Shown here piece by piece: positions 15,226-24,214 of a stretch of DNA of 64,000 nt; position 1 is the first letter of the stretch, and the number at the start of each line of letters is the position of its first letter. The DNA comes from Cyanobacteriota bacterium (GTDB lineage Bacteria; Cyanobacteriota; Cyanobacteriia; CACIAM-69d). The stretch is taken from contig JAKRSF010000008.1 of the NCBI GenBank assembly GCA_022402445.1, positions 372,001-436,000 on the forward strand. Direction: 5' to 3'. Under the pieces are notes generated by a model. That model did no database searches and was not told the DNA's origin. It saw nothing but the letters and a program-made list of their open reading frames with translations. The translations under genes were made by a program, and so were the position numbers.

Positions 15226-17997
15226 CTAGGGTGTGGCCTGCTGGTGGCTGGGGGGGCGATCGGGTGCCCAGGGGCCGATGATGGCTGTGCCCTGTTGTTC
15301 CTGTTCAGCGAGTTCTAGGTTGAGCGTCAAAAGTTTTTCGAGGATGTCGTCATCTGCCGCAAACCCATAGGCTTTGAGGGCTGCCCTATCGAGTTTTTTG
15401 TGCAGTTTGGCGAGGCCGCTGGCGGGCTCATGGAAAAATTCGTTATAGAGTTTTGTGATGCCCCACTGGTTTTGGTCCATGATTCGGGTGCGGTAATCAT
15501 GGAGTTCTTGGGTGATTTGACGAATATCCGCAATGACCTTTTTGCTCGGCTTTTGGGGAAATGGAAAGGTTTCAAAACAGGTGTTATGGGTATAGGCCGT
15601 GTCTGCCTTTAGGGTTGACTTCTGAACATCAATCCAGGACCGATGGACAGAAGCCAGCAGAATCCCCAGAACGTATAAATCATCCGAGGCAACTGCCTTG
15701 ACTTTATTTCCCGGCAACCAATTCCTGTCGCAGATGATAAAAGTAGACCACTTCGAGACTTCAGGAACTGCAATGTAGAACGAGAGAGGCTCTAGAGCTT
15801 TTCTCATTGCCGGTCTTTTTTCGCCATACTTCCACCAATTTTGACGAGTAACATCACGGCGATTTAGATCGCGAACAGGTTTAACGTTCTTCTTGACATG
15901 ATTGAATGGTTCGGAGTACTGACTGGCTTCATCCAAACTGAGATCATTGAAATCAATAATCCATCTCTCTGGTTTTCCGTAGAGATTTTTAGCTAGGTTT
16001 GATCCCATCGAGAATAACTTTAGAACCTCTGCATTTTTAGGATTTTTTGCAATCCAATCCTCAACCTGTTCTTCAGAAACGACAAAGCCTCGACCAATGG
16101 GGATGACACCCTGAAAACACCAGTTTAAATTTGCATTTAGGCGCTCTGCAATAGTCACATCTAATGTTGACTTGAGCGTTGTGTTGATCGATTCAACAAC
16201 TTGCTCATCCAGGACAAGTTTTTTGGGAGGCTGACTGGGATTTTTAATCCAGTTGACAATACTTACATGGACATTAGCTTCACCGGACCAGGGTTGCGTC
16301 GAAACGGCATCATGAATTACACCGCCATTGCGACTGATATAGTCCAAGGAAGCAATGCGGCTTTTACCCTGGGCGATTGAATTTGTTGCCACCAGTCCTG
16401 CACGAGCACCATCCGGTAAATGATTGTGGGCTAGCCGAAACCAATAGGCACAATAGTCAACAGAGTCTTTCACCTCTGGAAAGCGAAAAAAGATTTTATT
16501 GACGTACCGATCACCCAAATTCAGACGCATATGCTTCCCACCCAAAAATGGTGGATTGCCAATGATGACATCCGCAGCGGGCCAAGGATTGAGAAGCGCA
16601 TTTTTTCTGACAATGTTCTGATCTAATGTATCCAAGGGTAGAGCCGATTCATCTAGATTCAGTCGATCAATTGCCACCTTACGCGCAATGGTCAGGGTTA
16701 CCTGTGCTAACTGAATTGCGAAGGGATTCATGTCAATTCCAAAAAATTGGGCCGGAGTTACCAAACTGATGGAAGTCTGATCTGAATTCGGTGTTTCCTG
16801 TTGACCATATTCCGCAATTCGATCAAGGATAATTTTTTCTAAATCCTTCATCTCTTGGTAAGCGACATATAAGAAGTTTCCAGAGCCACAAGCCGGGTCT
16901 AGAACGCGATATTGACTCAGCGCTTGCCTTAACTGTTCAAGTTCATTTAGGGATTTTGCGGATTCAATGCGCTCTTCCCAATCCTGCGAGATTGTCGGTC
17001 TGACAATTTTTAGGATATCAATTTCTGATGTGAAGTGAATGCCATAGGCGTGTCGCTCTTTTGAATCTGCTGTTCCTTCAAAAATATTGCCAAAAATTGC
17101 TGGACGAATCTTGTTCCAATCTTGCCTTGCCGTCTCTCGCAGAATTTCTAGTTCCGTTGTTTCTAGATTAAATTCAAGAACTTCTGAAAATAGACCTCCA
17201 TTAAAATAATCGACCCCCTTGAAACGTCCCTCTCTCGTTTTGCCGCGCTGATTCATGCGAAGGAATAGACCGCCAATCAGATCAGAAGAACTTTCTCCTT
17301 CAAGACAATCAATGACACATTGTGTGAAGATGTCATTGGGCAACAGCCCCCGGTCCTCCGCAAACATTGCCAGAACACATTGCAGCACAAATCGCTGCAC
17401 CTGCAATGGCTCAATATCATTGAATTTCCGACCCAGACGCTTCACCAAATCCCCATAGAATTCCCCCATGCGGCGGGCGGCTAGGATCGTAATTTCCTGT
17501 TGATTGTTATTAAAAACAGGCCGCGCATCACCGGGCACCATGAACGTGAACGCACTTGCCCGCTGGCCTAGCTGCGCCAAACCAATGCGATCCACCGGCT
17601 CATCGATTTGCGTATCGAAATCGTAGATCCAAAATTCATCGAAATTGCATAGGACCACATAGCGCGGGCGGTTCGGCACGAGCCGCTCCCAGTAGGCAAA
17701 GGCTTGGCGGCGATGTTTTTCTAAATTCTCGCCGCGCGTTTTCATCTCGAAGAGCACCCCCGGTCTCGGTGGCTTTTGGCTCGATCGCCACACCAGATCC
17801 GCAAACCCCGTGTTCCCCTTGGCGCTGCCCTTCGCGATCGGCTCCTCAAAAACTGCCCCCGCCGCGATCGCGTCCTGGTAGCCAAAGGCCGCAAAGAAGC
17901 GATTGAGGAACGTGGCCGCCTCACTTTTTTCATGGCCCTTGAAAACCGTCGCCGCCTCCGAAAAAGCAAACAACCCCGCCGGATTCACCAAGACCAT
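15226..17997 (-). CDS. Single-chain restriction-modification enzyme, MmeI-like (type IIL)
   Basis: This 923-residue protein is close in length and order to MmeI, an enzyme that methylates adenine on one strand of its asymmetric site and cuts about 20 bases away. The N-terminal region has a PD-(D/E)XK nuclease pattern, with the aspartate in NTGFADLVW and the lysine in GVLFEMKTRGE, at about residues 60-90. The methyltransferase domain follows: motif I VLDPACGSGNFLYVAYQEM near 375 and motif IV IIGNPPFLGGKHM near 490. The target-recognition region spans roughly 620-830 (for example RNWLPGNKVKAVASDDLYVLG). The helical C-terminus ends with a QQGTAIIGPWAPDRP tail. The gene is distinctly AT-richer than its neighbours, so recent transfer is likely. 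Confidence 0.9.
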   Translation of the reverse strand: MVLVNPAGLFAFSEAATVFKGHEKSEAATFLNRFFAAFGYQDAIAAGAVFEEPIAKGSAKGNTGFADLVWRSSQKPPRPGVLFEMKTRGENLEKHRRQAFAYWERLVPNRPRYVVLCNFDEFWIYDFDTQIDEPVDRIGLAQLGQRASAFTFMVPGDARPVFNNNQQEITILAARRMGEFYGDLVKRLGRKFNDIEPLQVQRFVLQCVLAMFAEDRGLLPNDIFTQCVIDCLEGESSSDLIGGLFLRMNQRGKTREGRFKGVDYFNGGLFSEVLEFNLETTELEILRETARQDWNKIRPAIFGNIFEGTADSKERHAYGIHFTSEIDILKIVRPTISQDWEERIESAKSLNELEQLRQALSQYRVLDPACGSGNFLYVAYQEMKDLEKIILDRIAEYGQQETPNSDQTSISLVTPAQFFGIDMNPFAIQLAQVTLTIARKVAIDRLNLDESALPLDTLDQNIVRKNALLNPWPAADVIIGNPPFLGGKHMRLNLGDRYVNKIFFRFPEVKDSVDYCAYWFRLAHNHLPDGARAGLVATNSIAQGKSRIASLDYISRNGGVIHDAVSTQPWSGEANVHVSIVNWIKNPSQPPKKLVLDEQVVESINTTLKSTLDVTIAERLNANLNWCFQGVIPIGRGFVVSEEQVEDWIAKNPKNAEVLKLFSMGSNLAKNLYGKPERWIIDFNDLSLDEASQYSEPFNHVKKNVKPVRDLNRRDVTRQNWWKYGEKRPAMRKALEPLSFYIAVPEVSKWSTFIICDRNWLPGNKVKAVASDDLYVLGILLASVHRSWIDVQKSTLKADTAYTHNTCFETFPFPQKPSKKVIADIRQITQELHDYRTRIMDQNQWGITKLYNEFFHEPASGLAKLHKKLDRAALKAYGFAADDDILEKLLTLNLELAEQEQQGTAIIGPWAPDRPPSHQQATP

Positions 17998-18380
17998 AGC
18001 AACTCAATCCTGTCCTACTGCAAGCTGAACCACCCCGGTGGTCATCTCCTCACGACGGCTACTGGGGCGGCCCCATAATAGACTATAGCTCTAGGTTTCC
18101 GATGACCCGCGATCGCCACTCGGAAAAAACAATCATGCCAATTGAAAGTCCAACCGTTGAAGAATGATGAATTCCCTTCAAAGGCTAATGTGAGGAACTA
18201 TCTAGAGGGTGCCTACGGGGCACTTTTTAGACTCTGACTTGCGCTTGAATCCTGAGGAAAGGACTTCGGTCTGGTCGTCAATTTCAGCCGGAATTCTCCC
18301 CGCGCCCTGCACACAATCCTTTGGGGGAAAGGGCTTGAGTTCCTTGCCTTGGGGAGGGTGGGAGGATGTGACGACAGGCC
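17998..18380. other. Intergenic region with an unassigned plus-strand terminator
   Basis: No protein gene is supported between the divergently placed ends here. The segment 18060-18200 is AT-rich. A hairpin followed by TTTTT at 18209-18228 faces the plus strand, although no plus-strand gene precedes it, so a small RNA starting around 18080-18140 is possible. Confidence 0.35.
18209..18228 (+). terminator. Intrinsic terminator without an assigned gene
   Basis: GTGCC at 18209-18213 pairs with GGCAC at 18219-18223 and is followed directly by TTTTT. Nearest plus-strand coding is more than 2 kb upstream, so it may end a small RNA, or act on readthrough transcription. Confidence 0.5.
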
Positions 18381-20198
18381 CTAGGAGCCGAGCATCTGTA
18401 GGCGGTAGAGGCTGGCGTAGAGGCCGTTGTTTTGTAGGAGCGCGTCGTGGGAGCCGTCTTCGACGATTTGGCCTTGCTTGAGGGCGATGATGCGATCGGC
18501 GCTGCGGATGGTGGAGAGGCGGTGGGCGATGATGATGGCGGTGCGATCACGCAGGAGCCGATCCAGGGCGTCTTGCACCAGGGCTTCGGTACCCACATCT
18601 AGGTTGGCGGTAGCTTCATCCAAAATCAGGACGGATGGGTCGCGCACGGCCACCCGCGCAAAGGCCAATAGCTGTTTCTGGCCCGTCGAAAGGTTGGTGC
18701 CCCGTTCCCGCAGGGGCGTATCAAAACCGTCCGGGAGCCCTTCAATAAACGGCAGGACATTGGTGCGATCGGCGGCGGCCTTGAGGGTGGCGAGGTCGTA
18801 GGTTTCCCCGAGGGCGATGTTGCTCTTCACGTCCCCTGCGAACACAAAACCGTCCTGCAAGATGGTGCCCAGATGCCGCCGCAGTTCCCCCTGGGCCATG
18901 TCGCGCACGTCGATGCCGTCGAGGAGGATGCGCCCTTCGGTGGCTTCATAGAGGCGGCACAGGAGGCGAACAATGGAGGTTTTGCCTGCGCCGGTGGGGC
19001 CAACGAGGGCGACCTTTTGGCCGGGATGGATGGTGAAATTGAGGTCGCGGATGGCGTATTCCCCCGGTTTGTAGGCGAGGGACACATGCTCGAAGCGGAT
19101 TTCGCCCCGGGCCGCCGCGATCGCGGGTTGCAGCGGTCCGTCGCCGCGATCGGGGTCACGGATTTCGATCGGTTCATTGAGGATGCCGCTAATGCGCTCG
19201 ACCGCCGTGAGGCCCGCTTGGATGGCCGTGAATTTGTCGGCAAATTGGCGCAGGGGTTCAAATAAACGCTGGGCAAACAAAATAAATTCCGCCAGGGTGC
19301 CGAAGGCGATGGTTTCTTTGACCACCAATTGACCCCCTAACCACAGGACCGCCGCGATCGCCACGAGGGCCACCCATTCCAGCGTCGCGGAGACGGCGGA
19401 ATCATAAAAAATGGTTTGATCGACGGCGGTGATGTACTGCTGATTCACCCGACGAAACAGGTCGCTGTTGTACTGTTCCCGCCGAAATAGTTGGACCACA
19501 TTGGTGCCGGTTAAATTCTCCTGCAACATGGCGTTGAGGTCGGAGAGTTTTTCGCGCGCCCGATAGTTTGCGATCCGAAATCGATGCTGAAAATACACAA
19601 TCAGCGCCGCGATCGGCACGAGCAATCCTAGGAGCAACAGGGCCAATTGCCACTGGCGGGCGAACGCGATCGCCACAAGAATCCCGATGGACAGCACATC
19701 ACTAATAATGCCGATCGCGCCGGTGGAAAAAATCTCCCCCAGGGCATCCACATCGCTCGTGAGCCGCGTGATCATCTTGCCCACGGGGGTGCGATCAAAA
19801 AAGCGCATCGCCAGGGAAGTCACGTGGTCAAACAGATCATTGCGAATGTCCGCCGTGATCCGCTGGCCCACCTCCTGCACAAAATAGCCCTGCACCCCCG
19901 CCAAAGTCAGGCGCACCACCACCGTCACCAGCAGCAGCCACGCGACGGTGTTGAGGCCCTGTTGCAGGGGCATCGCTTGCAGCCAGTCGAAGGCGGTGGC
20001 TTCGTTGCGGATCAGGGAAATGGCCTGACCCACCAAAATCGGTTGCAGGGCGTTGCCCACGGCCAGGGGCAGCAGCAGCACCAGGGACAGGAGCAGGAGT
20101 TTGCTACTGCGGCGGGCGTAGGGGATCAGCCGTTTAAGGAGCTGCCAGTCGCTGTCGTTGCGGGCGTCGAGGTTCGGGGCGGGGGTGGATGCGGTCAC
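18381..20198 (-). CDS. ABC exporter, fused permease-ATPase (MsbA/LmrA-like)
   Basis: The 605-residue half-transporter has six membrane helices across residues about 30-320 and an ATPase domain at about 365-600. Walker A is VGPTGAGKTSIVRLL, the Q-loop region is ILQDGFVFAG, the signature is NLSTGQKQLLAFARV, Walker B is VLILDEATANLD and the H-loop is IIIAHRLSTI. Signature LSTGQ instead of LSGGQ is common in the YheI/YheH-type exporters. It would work as a homodimer or with another half-transporter to move lipids, peptides or drugs outwards. The substrate cannot be read from the sequence. ATG at 20198 gives a normal N-terminus. Confidence 0.9.
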   Translation of the reverse strand: MTASTPAPNLDARNDSDWQLLKRLIPYARRSSKLLLLSLVLLLPLAVGNALQPILVGQAISLIRNEATAFDWLQAMPLQQGLNTVAWLLLVTVVVRLTLAGVQGYFVQEVGQRITADIRNDLFDHVTSLAMRFFDRTPVGKMITRLTSDVDALGEIFSTGAIGIISDVLSIGILVAIAFARQWQLALLLLGLLVPIAALIVYFQHRFRIANYRAREKLSDLNAMLQENLTGTNVVQLFRREQYNSDLFRRVNQQYITAVDQTIFYDSAVSATLEWVALVAIAAVLWLGGQLVVKETIAFGTLAEFILFAQRLFEPLRQFADKFTAIQAGLTAVERISGILNEPIEIRDPDRGDGPLQPAIAAARGEIRFEHVSLAYKPGEYAIRDLNFTIHPGQKVALVGPTGAGKTSIVRLLCRLYEATEGRILLDGIDVRDMAQGELRRHLGTILQDGFVFAGDVKSNIALGETYDLATLKAAADRTNVLPFIEGLPDGFDTPLRERGTNLSTGQKQLLAFARVAVRDPSVLILDEATANLDVGTEALVQDALDRLLRDRTAIIIAHRLSTIRSADRIIALKQGQIVEDGSHDALLQNNGLYASLYRLQMLGS

Positions 20199-20250
20199 GG
20201 TGGGGCCAGGGGGAAGGAACTGGATACGGACTGAATGCTGACTGGGGCGC

Positions 20251-21024
20251 TTAGGCGGCTTCGGTGGTGCCGAGGTAGGCTTCGAGGACGCGGGGATCCG
20301 TCTGGATTTCTTCGGGGGTGCCGTTGGCGAGGTTGCGCCCTTCCGCCAGAACCCACACGCGATCGCACAGGGACATGATCACGTCCATATTGTGTTCAAC
20401 GATCAGAAAAGTGAGGCCGTCGCGGTTCCAGGCCCGCAGGCGATCGCAGATTTGGTCAATCAGGGCGGGGTTGACGCCGGCGGCGGGTTCATCGAGCAGC
20501 ACCAGCTTGGGATTGGTCATGAGGGTGCGGGCCAGTTCCAGCAGTTTTCGCTGGCCCCCCGAGAGGGCTCCGGCATATTCATCGGCCATGCGCTCTAGGC
20601 CAACGGCTGCCAGGGTTTCGATCGCGCGATCGCGTAGATCTCGCTGCTGCTGACGGATTTGGGCCGCCTGGAACCACACCTGCCAAAACTTTTCGCCCGC
20701 CTGATCCTGGGCCGCGAGCATCATATTTTCCAGCACCGACAGCCGCGACAGCACCCGCGCCACCTGAAAGGTCCGCACCATGCCGCGCCGCGCGATGTGG
20801 TGGGGCGGCAACCCCTGGATCGGCTGGCCGTCAAACCACACTTCCCCCGCGTCCGGCGCGATCGCGTTCGACAGCAAATTAAAAAACGTGGTCTTCCCCG
20901 CCCCATTGGGACCGATCAGGCCGGTGATACTGCCAGCGTTTACCTCAATGGCGGCACCGTTGACGGCCCGCAAACCGCCAAAACTTTTCGAGAGGCCACG
21001 GGCCGAGAGCAAAGATTGGGTCAT
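20251..21024 (-). CDS. natA: ABC transporter ATPase, LivG/NatA type (branched or neutral amino acids)
   Basis: This ATPase of about 257 residues has Walker A GPNGAGKTTFFNLL, the LivG-typical RRGMVRTFQVARVL, signature ALSGGQRKLLELARTL, Walker B LVLLDEPAAGVNP and FLIVEHNMDVIM. The AAGVNP and EHNMDVIM segments mark the LivG branch. Cyanobacterial homologues include NatA of the neutral amino acid permease N-I and UrtD of urea uptake. The substrate here is not certain because no permease or binding-protein gene is adjacent. The frame opens at 21057; ATG 21024 (MTQSLLSARGL) is the more usual start. The preceding gene on the same strand is a glycosyltransferase. Confidence 0.82.
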   Translation of the reverse strand: MTQSLLSARGLSKSFGGLRAVNGAAIEVNAGSITGLIGPNGAGKTTFFNLLSNAIAPDAGEVWFDGQPIQGLPPHHIARRGMVRTFQVARVLSRLSVLENMMLAAQDQAGEKFWQVWFQAAQIRQQQRDLRDRAIETLAAVGLERMADEYAGALSGGQRKLLELARTLMTNPKLVLLDEPAAGVNPALIDQICDRLRAWNRDGLTFLIVEHNMDVIMSLCDRVWVLAEGRNLANGTPEEIQTDPRVLEAYLGTTEAA

Positions 21025-21130
21025 GGCAACAGGGCAAATGAGGGCGGACCAGGGCACCGGCGATCGCGGGCTACGGGTATTTAGCCTATCGCAAGGGCAG
21101 CCCCATAACGGCCCCAGGACCGGATCTGGA

Positions 21131-22066
21131 TTAACTGGAAAGGCTTTGGCGCGCTTGATAGACCGCCTGCACGTTGTACCAATTCAGGAAAATCCGCGCC
21201 ACCTCCAGGGCCAGTTGGGGGCGATCGCGGTCAATCAGCCACTGCAACACCGGCGCAAGGGTCCGCTCATTGAGCCGCCCCCCCAACGTCAGCCCGCCCC
21301 ACAGGATCCGATGGAGCCACGTCATCTGGATCATCAGCCGCACGGACCAGGTGGGATGTTTGCGATAGAACACAATGCCCATGCGGCCCCGCTCCTCCTC
21401 CTGGCGGATTAGGTGGGGAATCTGCGCGAGGCTAAAGGGCGGATGCCAGTGGTAGCCGATCGCGGCGGGGCAGGGAATCAGGGTCAGATTTTGCCGCTTC
21501 AGACGCACCCCCAGCTCCAGATCCTCCCAGCCGTAAAGCTGAAATTGCGTATCAAACAGCCCCACCTCCAGCAGCCAGTGCTTCGCGATCGCCACATTGC
21601 CCGTCGCGAAATAGGCCCGCGAGAGATCCGTGATTTTGAACGGTTCCGCCGTGGGATTTTCAAAATTGCAGGTGTTCACCACGCGGCCATAGGTAAAGGC
21701 GCGATCGCCCCCCAACCGGCCATAGGCTTGGGTCAGGGCGTCCGCGTGGGCCTGCAAAAACGCCGCCGTCACCACCAAATCGCTGTCAATAAAAATGATC
21801 GTGTCGCCGATCGCCTGGGCCACCCCAAAATTCCGCGCCGCCGCCGGTCCCTGATGATCCCGCTCGAACAGGCGCACATGGGGAAACTCCGCCGCGCGAT
21901 CGCCCAGCCATCCCACCGTCCCATCCGTCGAGCCATCATCCACCACAATGACCTCATAGCCCGCGATCGCCCCATCGGGCCGCAGGGACTGCCGCTCCAG
22001 CGCCCGCAGACACTTCTCCAGAATGGGGAGACGGTTATAGGTCGGAATCACGACACTCAAAAACAC
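21131..22066 (-). CDS. Family 2 glycosyltransferase
   Basis: The GT-A fold starts right at VFLSVVIPTYNRLPILEKC, followed by EVIVVDDGSTDGTVGWL, GPAAARNFGVAQA, IIFIDSDLVV with the metal-binding D-x-D, and YGWEDLELGVRL, a common acceptor-site pattern in GT2 enzymes. A C-terminal helical region (about residues 225-310) has basic and aromatic residues that may sit on the membrane. The frame is open to ATG 22156, but the extra 30 residues are unlike the family; GTG at 22066 fits better. The sugar and acceptor are unknown. It is divergent from the DUF3285-ybeY-dgkA run. Confidence 0.87.
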   Translation of the reverse strand: MFLSVVIPTYNRLPILEKCLRALERQSLRPDGAIAGYEVIVVDDGSTDGTVGWLGDRAAEFPHVRLFERDHQGPAAARNFGVAQAIGDTIIFIDSDLVVTAAFLQAHADALTQAYGRLGGDRAFTYGRVVNTCNFENPTAEPFKITDLSRAYFATGNVAIAKHWLLEVGLFDTQFQLYGWEDLELGVRLKRQNLTLIPCPAAIGYHWHPPFSLAQIPHLIRQEEERGRMGIVFYRKHPTWSVRLMIQMTWLHRILWGGLTLGGRLNERTLAPVLQWLIDRDRPQLALEVARIFLNWYNVQAVYQARQSLSS

Positions 22067-22218
22067 GGCAAAATGCCCCCCACGGGGATAGAACAGCAGG
22101 GCGGCGGGCGGCGGCGCGATCGCCCGAAGCGCTTTCCAGTCTACAAAGGCGGGCAATCCTTTAACATGTTGACAATCGATCTGACCCCCATGGTCCCCTC
22201 AACCTCGGAAAGCTCCCC

Positions 22219-22392
22219 GTGACTGAACCTGTCCCCCCCACCTCCGGCGATCGCCCCGAAGCGCCCCCCAGCTACGTCAAACTCGCCATGCGCAACATGG
22301 TCCGCAAGGGCGGAAAATCCCTCCAGCACTTTGGCCTCACCGTCGCGGGGCTGCTGGGCCTGCTGATTGGCTTGGCCTACCTCACCCGCTGA
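22219..22392 (+). CDS. DUF3285-family small membrane protein
   Basis: This 57-residue protein starts with GTG at 22219. The N-terminus is proline-rich. It contains SYVKLAMRNMVRKGGKSL, then a single membrane helix, TVAGLLGLLIGLAYLTR, which ends the protein. Size and the YVKLAMRNMVRKG signature fit DUF3285 (PF11688), a cyanobacterium-restricted family of unknown role. It sits 58 bp before ybeY on the same strand, an arrangement I believe is common, and so it is probably co-transcribed with ybeY and dgkA. Confidence 0.85.
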   Translation: MTEPVPPTSGDRPEAPPSYVKLAMRNMVRKGGKSLQHFGLTVAGLLGLLIGLAYLTR

Positions 22393-22450
22393 TCTGGTTT
22401 TGCGCTGATTTCGCGTTAATTTTGCGTTGATCCTGCCCTGGTTTTGCCCC

Positions 22451-22990
22451 GTGGACTCCCCCGCCCCCTTTTCGCTCTACGTTGAGCAGCACCCGACCGC
22501 TGTCCCCCTGGCGATCGCCCCCGAGACCTGGGAGACGTGGTTTCAGCGGTGGTGGGATGGGTTAACCCTGATCGAGATCAGCGCCGCCGGTGAACCCCTC
22601 GTGATCGCGGCCAAACCCAGCGCCAGCGCCAGCTTGATCCTGGTGGACGACGCCGAAATCCATCAATTCAATCAGCAGTACCGCCAGATTGATCGCCCCA
22701 CCGATGTCCTCGCCTTTGCCCTGCTCGATGGCGGCCTGCCCCCCTTCCTCGATCCCGACGAACCGCTGGAACTGGGGGATGTGGTGATCTCCCTCGAAAC
22801 CGCCGAGCGCCAAGCCCGCGATCGCGGCCATCCCCTCGATCTGGAAGTCGCATGGCTCGCCACCCACGGCCTGCTGCACCTGGCGGGCTGGGATCACCCC
22901 GACGATGCCCAACTGCAACGGATGCTCGATCGCCAGCGGCAACTCCTGCGCGCCAGCGGCCACCCCATCGACGCCCTGGCGATCGCCTAA
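22451..22990 (+). CDS. ybeY: Endoribonuclease YbeY (rRNA maturation)
   Basis: YbeY is a zinc-dependent ribonuclease involved in 16S rRNA 3'-end maturation and ribosome quality control. The roughly 179-residue protein has RQIDRPTDVLAFAL in the middle and the metal-binding motif HGLLHLAGWDH, with the three histidines of the H-G-x-L-H-L-x-G-y/w-D-H signature. The open frame begins with TTG at 22427, but GTG at 22451 (VDSPAPFSLYVEQ) is a better start. It is 12 bp upstream of dgkA, a conserved pairing in many bacteria. Confidence 0.92.
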   Translation: MDSPAPFSLYVEQHPTAVPLAIAPETWETWFQRWWDGLTLIEISAAGEPLVIAAKPSASASLILVDDAEIHQFNQQYRQIDRPTDVLAFALLDGGLPPFLDPDEPLELGDVVISLETAERQARDRGHPLDLEVAWLATHGLLHLAGWDHPDDAQLQRMLDRQRQLLRASGHPIDALAIA

Positions 22991-23002
22991 GGCCCCCCGT
23001 CC

Positions 23003-23428
23003 ATGAGCGATTCCCCCAAAAATCCCAACCGCCGTCTCGCCTGGAAGGTCGCTCCCGATCTCTTCACCAGCTTCCGCTACGCCAGCGATGGCCTGTGGTA
23101 CACCTTCCTGAGCCAGCGCAACTTTCGGATCCATGTGGCCGTGGGGGTCTTCGTCCTGGCCCTCGCCGTGTGGCTGCACCTGTCCGCCACCAATCTGGCC
23201 GTGCTGGTGCTGCTCATTGCCCTCATGCTGGGCCTAGAACTGGTCAACACCGCGATCGAATCCGTCGTGGATCTCAGCATCGGCAAGACCTACCACGAGC
23301 TCGCCAAAATCGCTAAGGATTGCGCCGCCGCCGCCGTCCTCGTCAATGGCCTCAGCGCCGTCGCGATCGGTTGCCTGATCATCTTGCCCCCCCTCTTCGC
23401 CACCGTTGGCCAACTGCTGCGCCCCTGA
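23003..23428 (+). CDS. dgkA: Diacylglycerol kinase (DgkA family)
   Basis: This 141-residue membrane enzyme phosphorylates diacylglycerol or, in Gram-positive-type homologues, undecaprenol. It shows an amphipathic N-terminal helix (ASDGLWYTFLSQRNFRIH), three membrane helices, and the catalytic block LGLELVNTAIESVVDL with E-x-x-N-T-A-I-E. It is followed by the cytoplasmic K-D-C-A-A-A-A-V-L pattern. Undecaprenol or diacylglycerol specificity cannot be decided by eye. It follows ybeY by 12 bp in one likely operon. Confidence 0.9.
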   Translation: MSDSPKNPNRRLAWKVAPDLFTSFRYASDGLWYTFLSQRNFRIHVAVGVFVLALAVWLHLSATNLAVLVLLIALMLGLELVNTAIESVVDLSIGKTYHELAKIAKDCAAAAVLVNGLSAVAIGCLIILPPLFATVGQLLRP

Positions 23429-23508
23429 TGAAACCTAGGGCGATCGCCCCCGATCCCCAGCCCTTTTTCCCGCATCCCTCTAAAACCCGACAAACCCCAC
23501 CGGAAAAC

Positions 23509-23530
23509 CGGAGTATACCGGAGTATACTG
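23509..23530. promoter_or_regulatory. Tandem GAGTATAC repeats, candidate Rrf2 operator
   Basis: CGGAGTATACCGGAGTATAC followed by TG holds two copies of GAGTATAC(C/T)G in tandem at 23511-23530, each containing the palindrome GTATAC. They lie 87 bp before the start of the Rrf2-type regulator, where autoregulatory sites are expected. Confidence 0.45.
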
Positions 23531-23616
23531 GGACCAACCCATTGCCCCACGCCGACCGGTCCAGGCGATCGCCCCGGCGAGCGGGCGATCCTGCTGCCCC
23601 TCTCCCCCCAAATCTC

Positions 23617-24057
23617 GTGGAACTGTCTTCAAAGATGGAATATGCCTGCCTAGCCCTCATCGAGCTAGCGGGCTGTTATCAGGACGCAGAACCCCTGCAA
23701 ATCCGTCAGATTGCCGCCCAGCAGCATATTCCCGATCGCTACCTCGAACAGCTTCTCGCCACCCTCCGGCGGGGCGGCCTCGTCCGCAGCCAGCGGGGGG
23801 CCAAGGGGGGCTATGTCCTGGCGCAGGATCCGTGGCAGGTGAGCCTACTGGACGTTTTCCACTGCCTCGAAGGGGGCGAAGTCGGTTCCTCGCAGGACGA
23901 TCGCACCGGCCAGCAAACCGCTGAACGGTCCGTCATGCGCGAGATTTGGCAGGAGGCGGAAACGGCCATGTGTACGGTCCTCGAACGCCAGACCCTCCAG
24001 GATTTGGTCGATCGCTGCAATGCCTGTCGGCAGGCCGATTTGATGTATTACATCTGA
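23617..24057 (+). CDS. Rrf2-family transcriptional regulator, CymR-like
   Basis: The 146-residue protein begins VELSSKMEYACLALIELAG, the normal Rrf2 start, so GTG at 23617 is chosen although the frame is open much further upstream. The winged helix contains LQIRQIAAQQHIPDRYLEQLLATLRRGGLVRS and RGAKGGYVLA. Cysteines occur in FHCLEG, AMCTVL and RCNACRQ, and the C-x5-C-x7-C cluster of IscR/NsrR is absent, so it may not bind an Fe-S cluster. CymR, which lacks a cluster, controls cysteine synthesis with CysK in Bacillus. The next gene here is cysK, 157 bp on. Control of cysK is therefore a reasonable inference. Confidence 0.85.
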   Translation: MELSSKMEYACLALIELAGCYQDAEPLQIRQIAAQQHIPDRYLEQLLATLRRGGLVRSQRGAKGGYVLAQDPWQVSLLDVFHCLEGGEVGSSQDDRTGQQTAERSVMREIWQEAETAMCTVLERQTLQDLVDRCNACRQADLMYYI

Positions 24058-24214
24058 GGTGGCCCCCGAGGTTAGGGTATCCCCAGGGCAGCGGCGATCG
24101 CAGCCTTCAGTCCAAGGCCCCAGCGAAAGGCCCCAGTGAAAGGCCCATCCAGACCCTCCTCGCCCAACAGTCCCATCCCGACATTTCTATCTATCCATAC
24201 GACACAAGCGCGCC

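Noticed and set aside
23320-23616. N-terminal 99-residue extension of the Rrf2 regulator
   Set aside because: It overlaps dgkA and is proline- and arginine-rich; the family starts at VELSSKMEYA.
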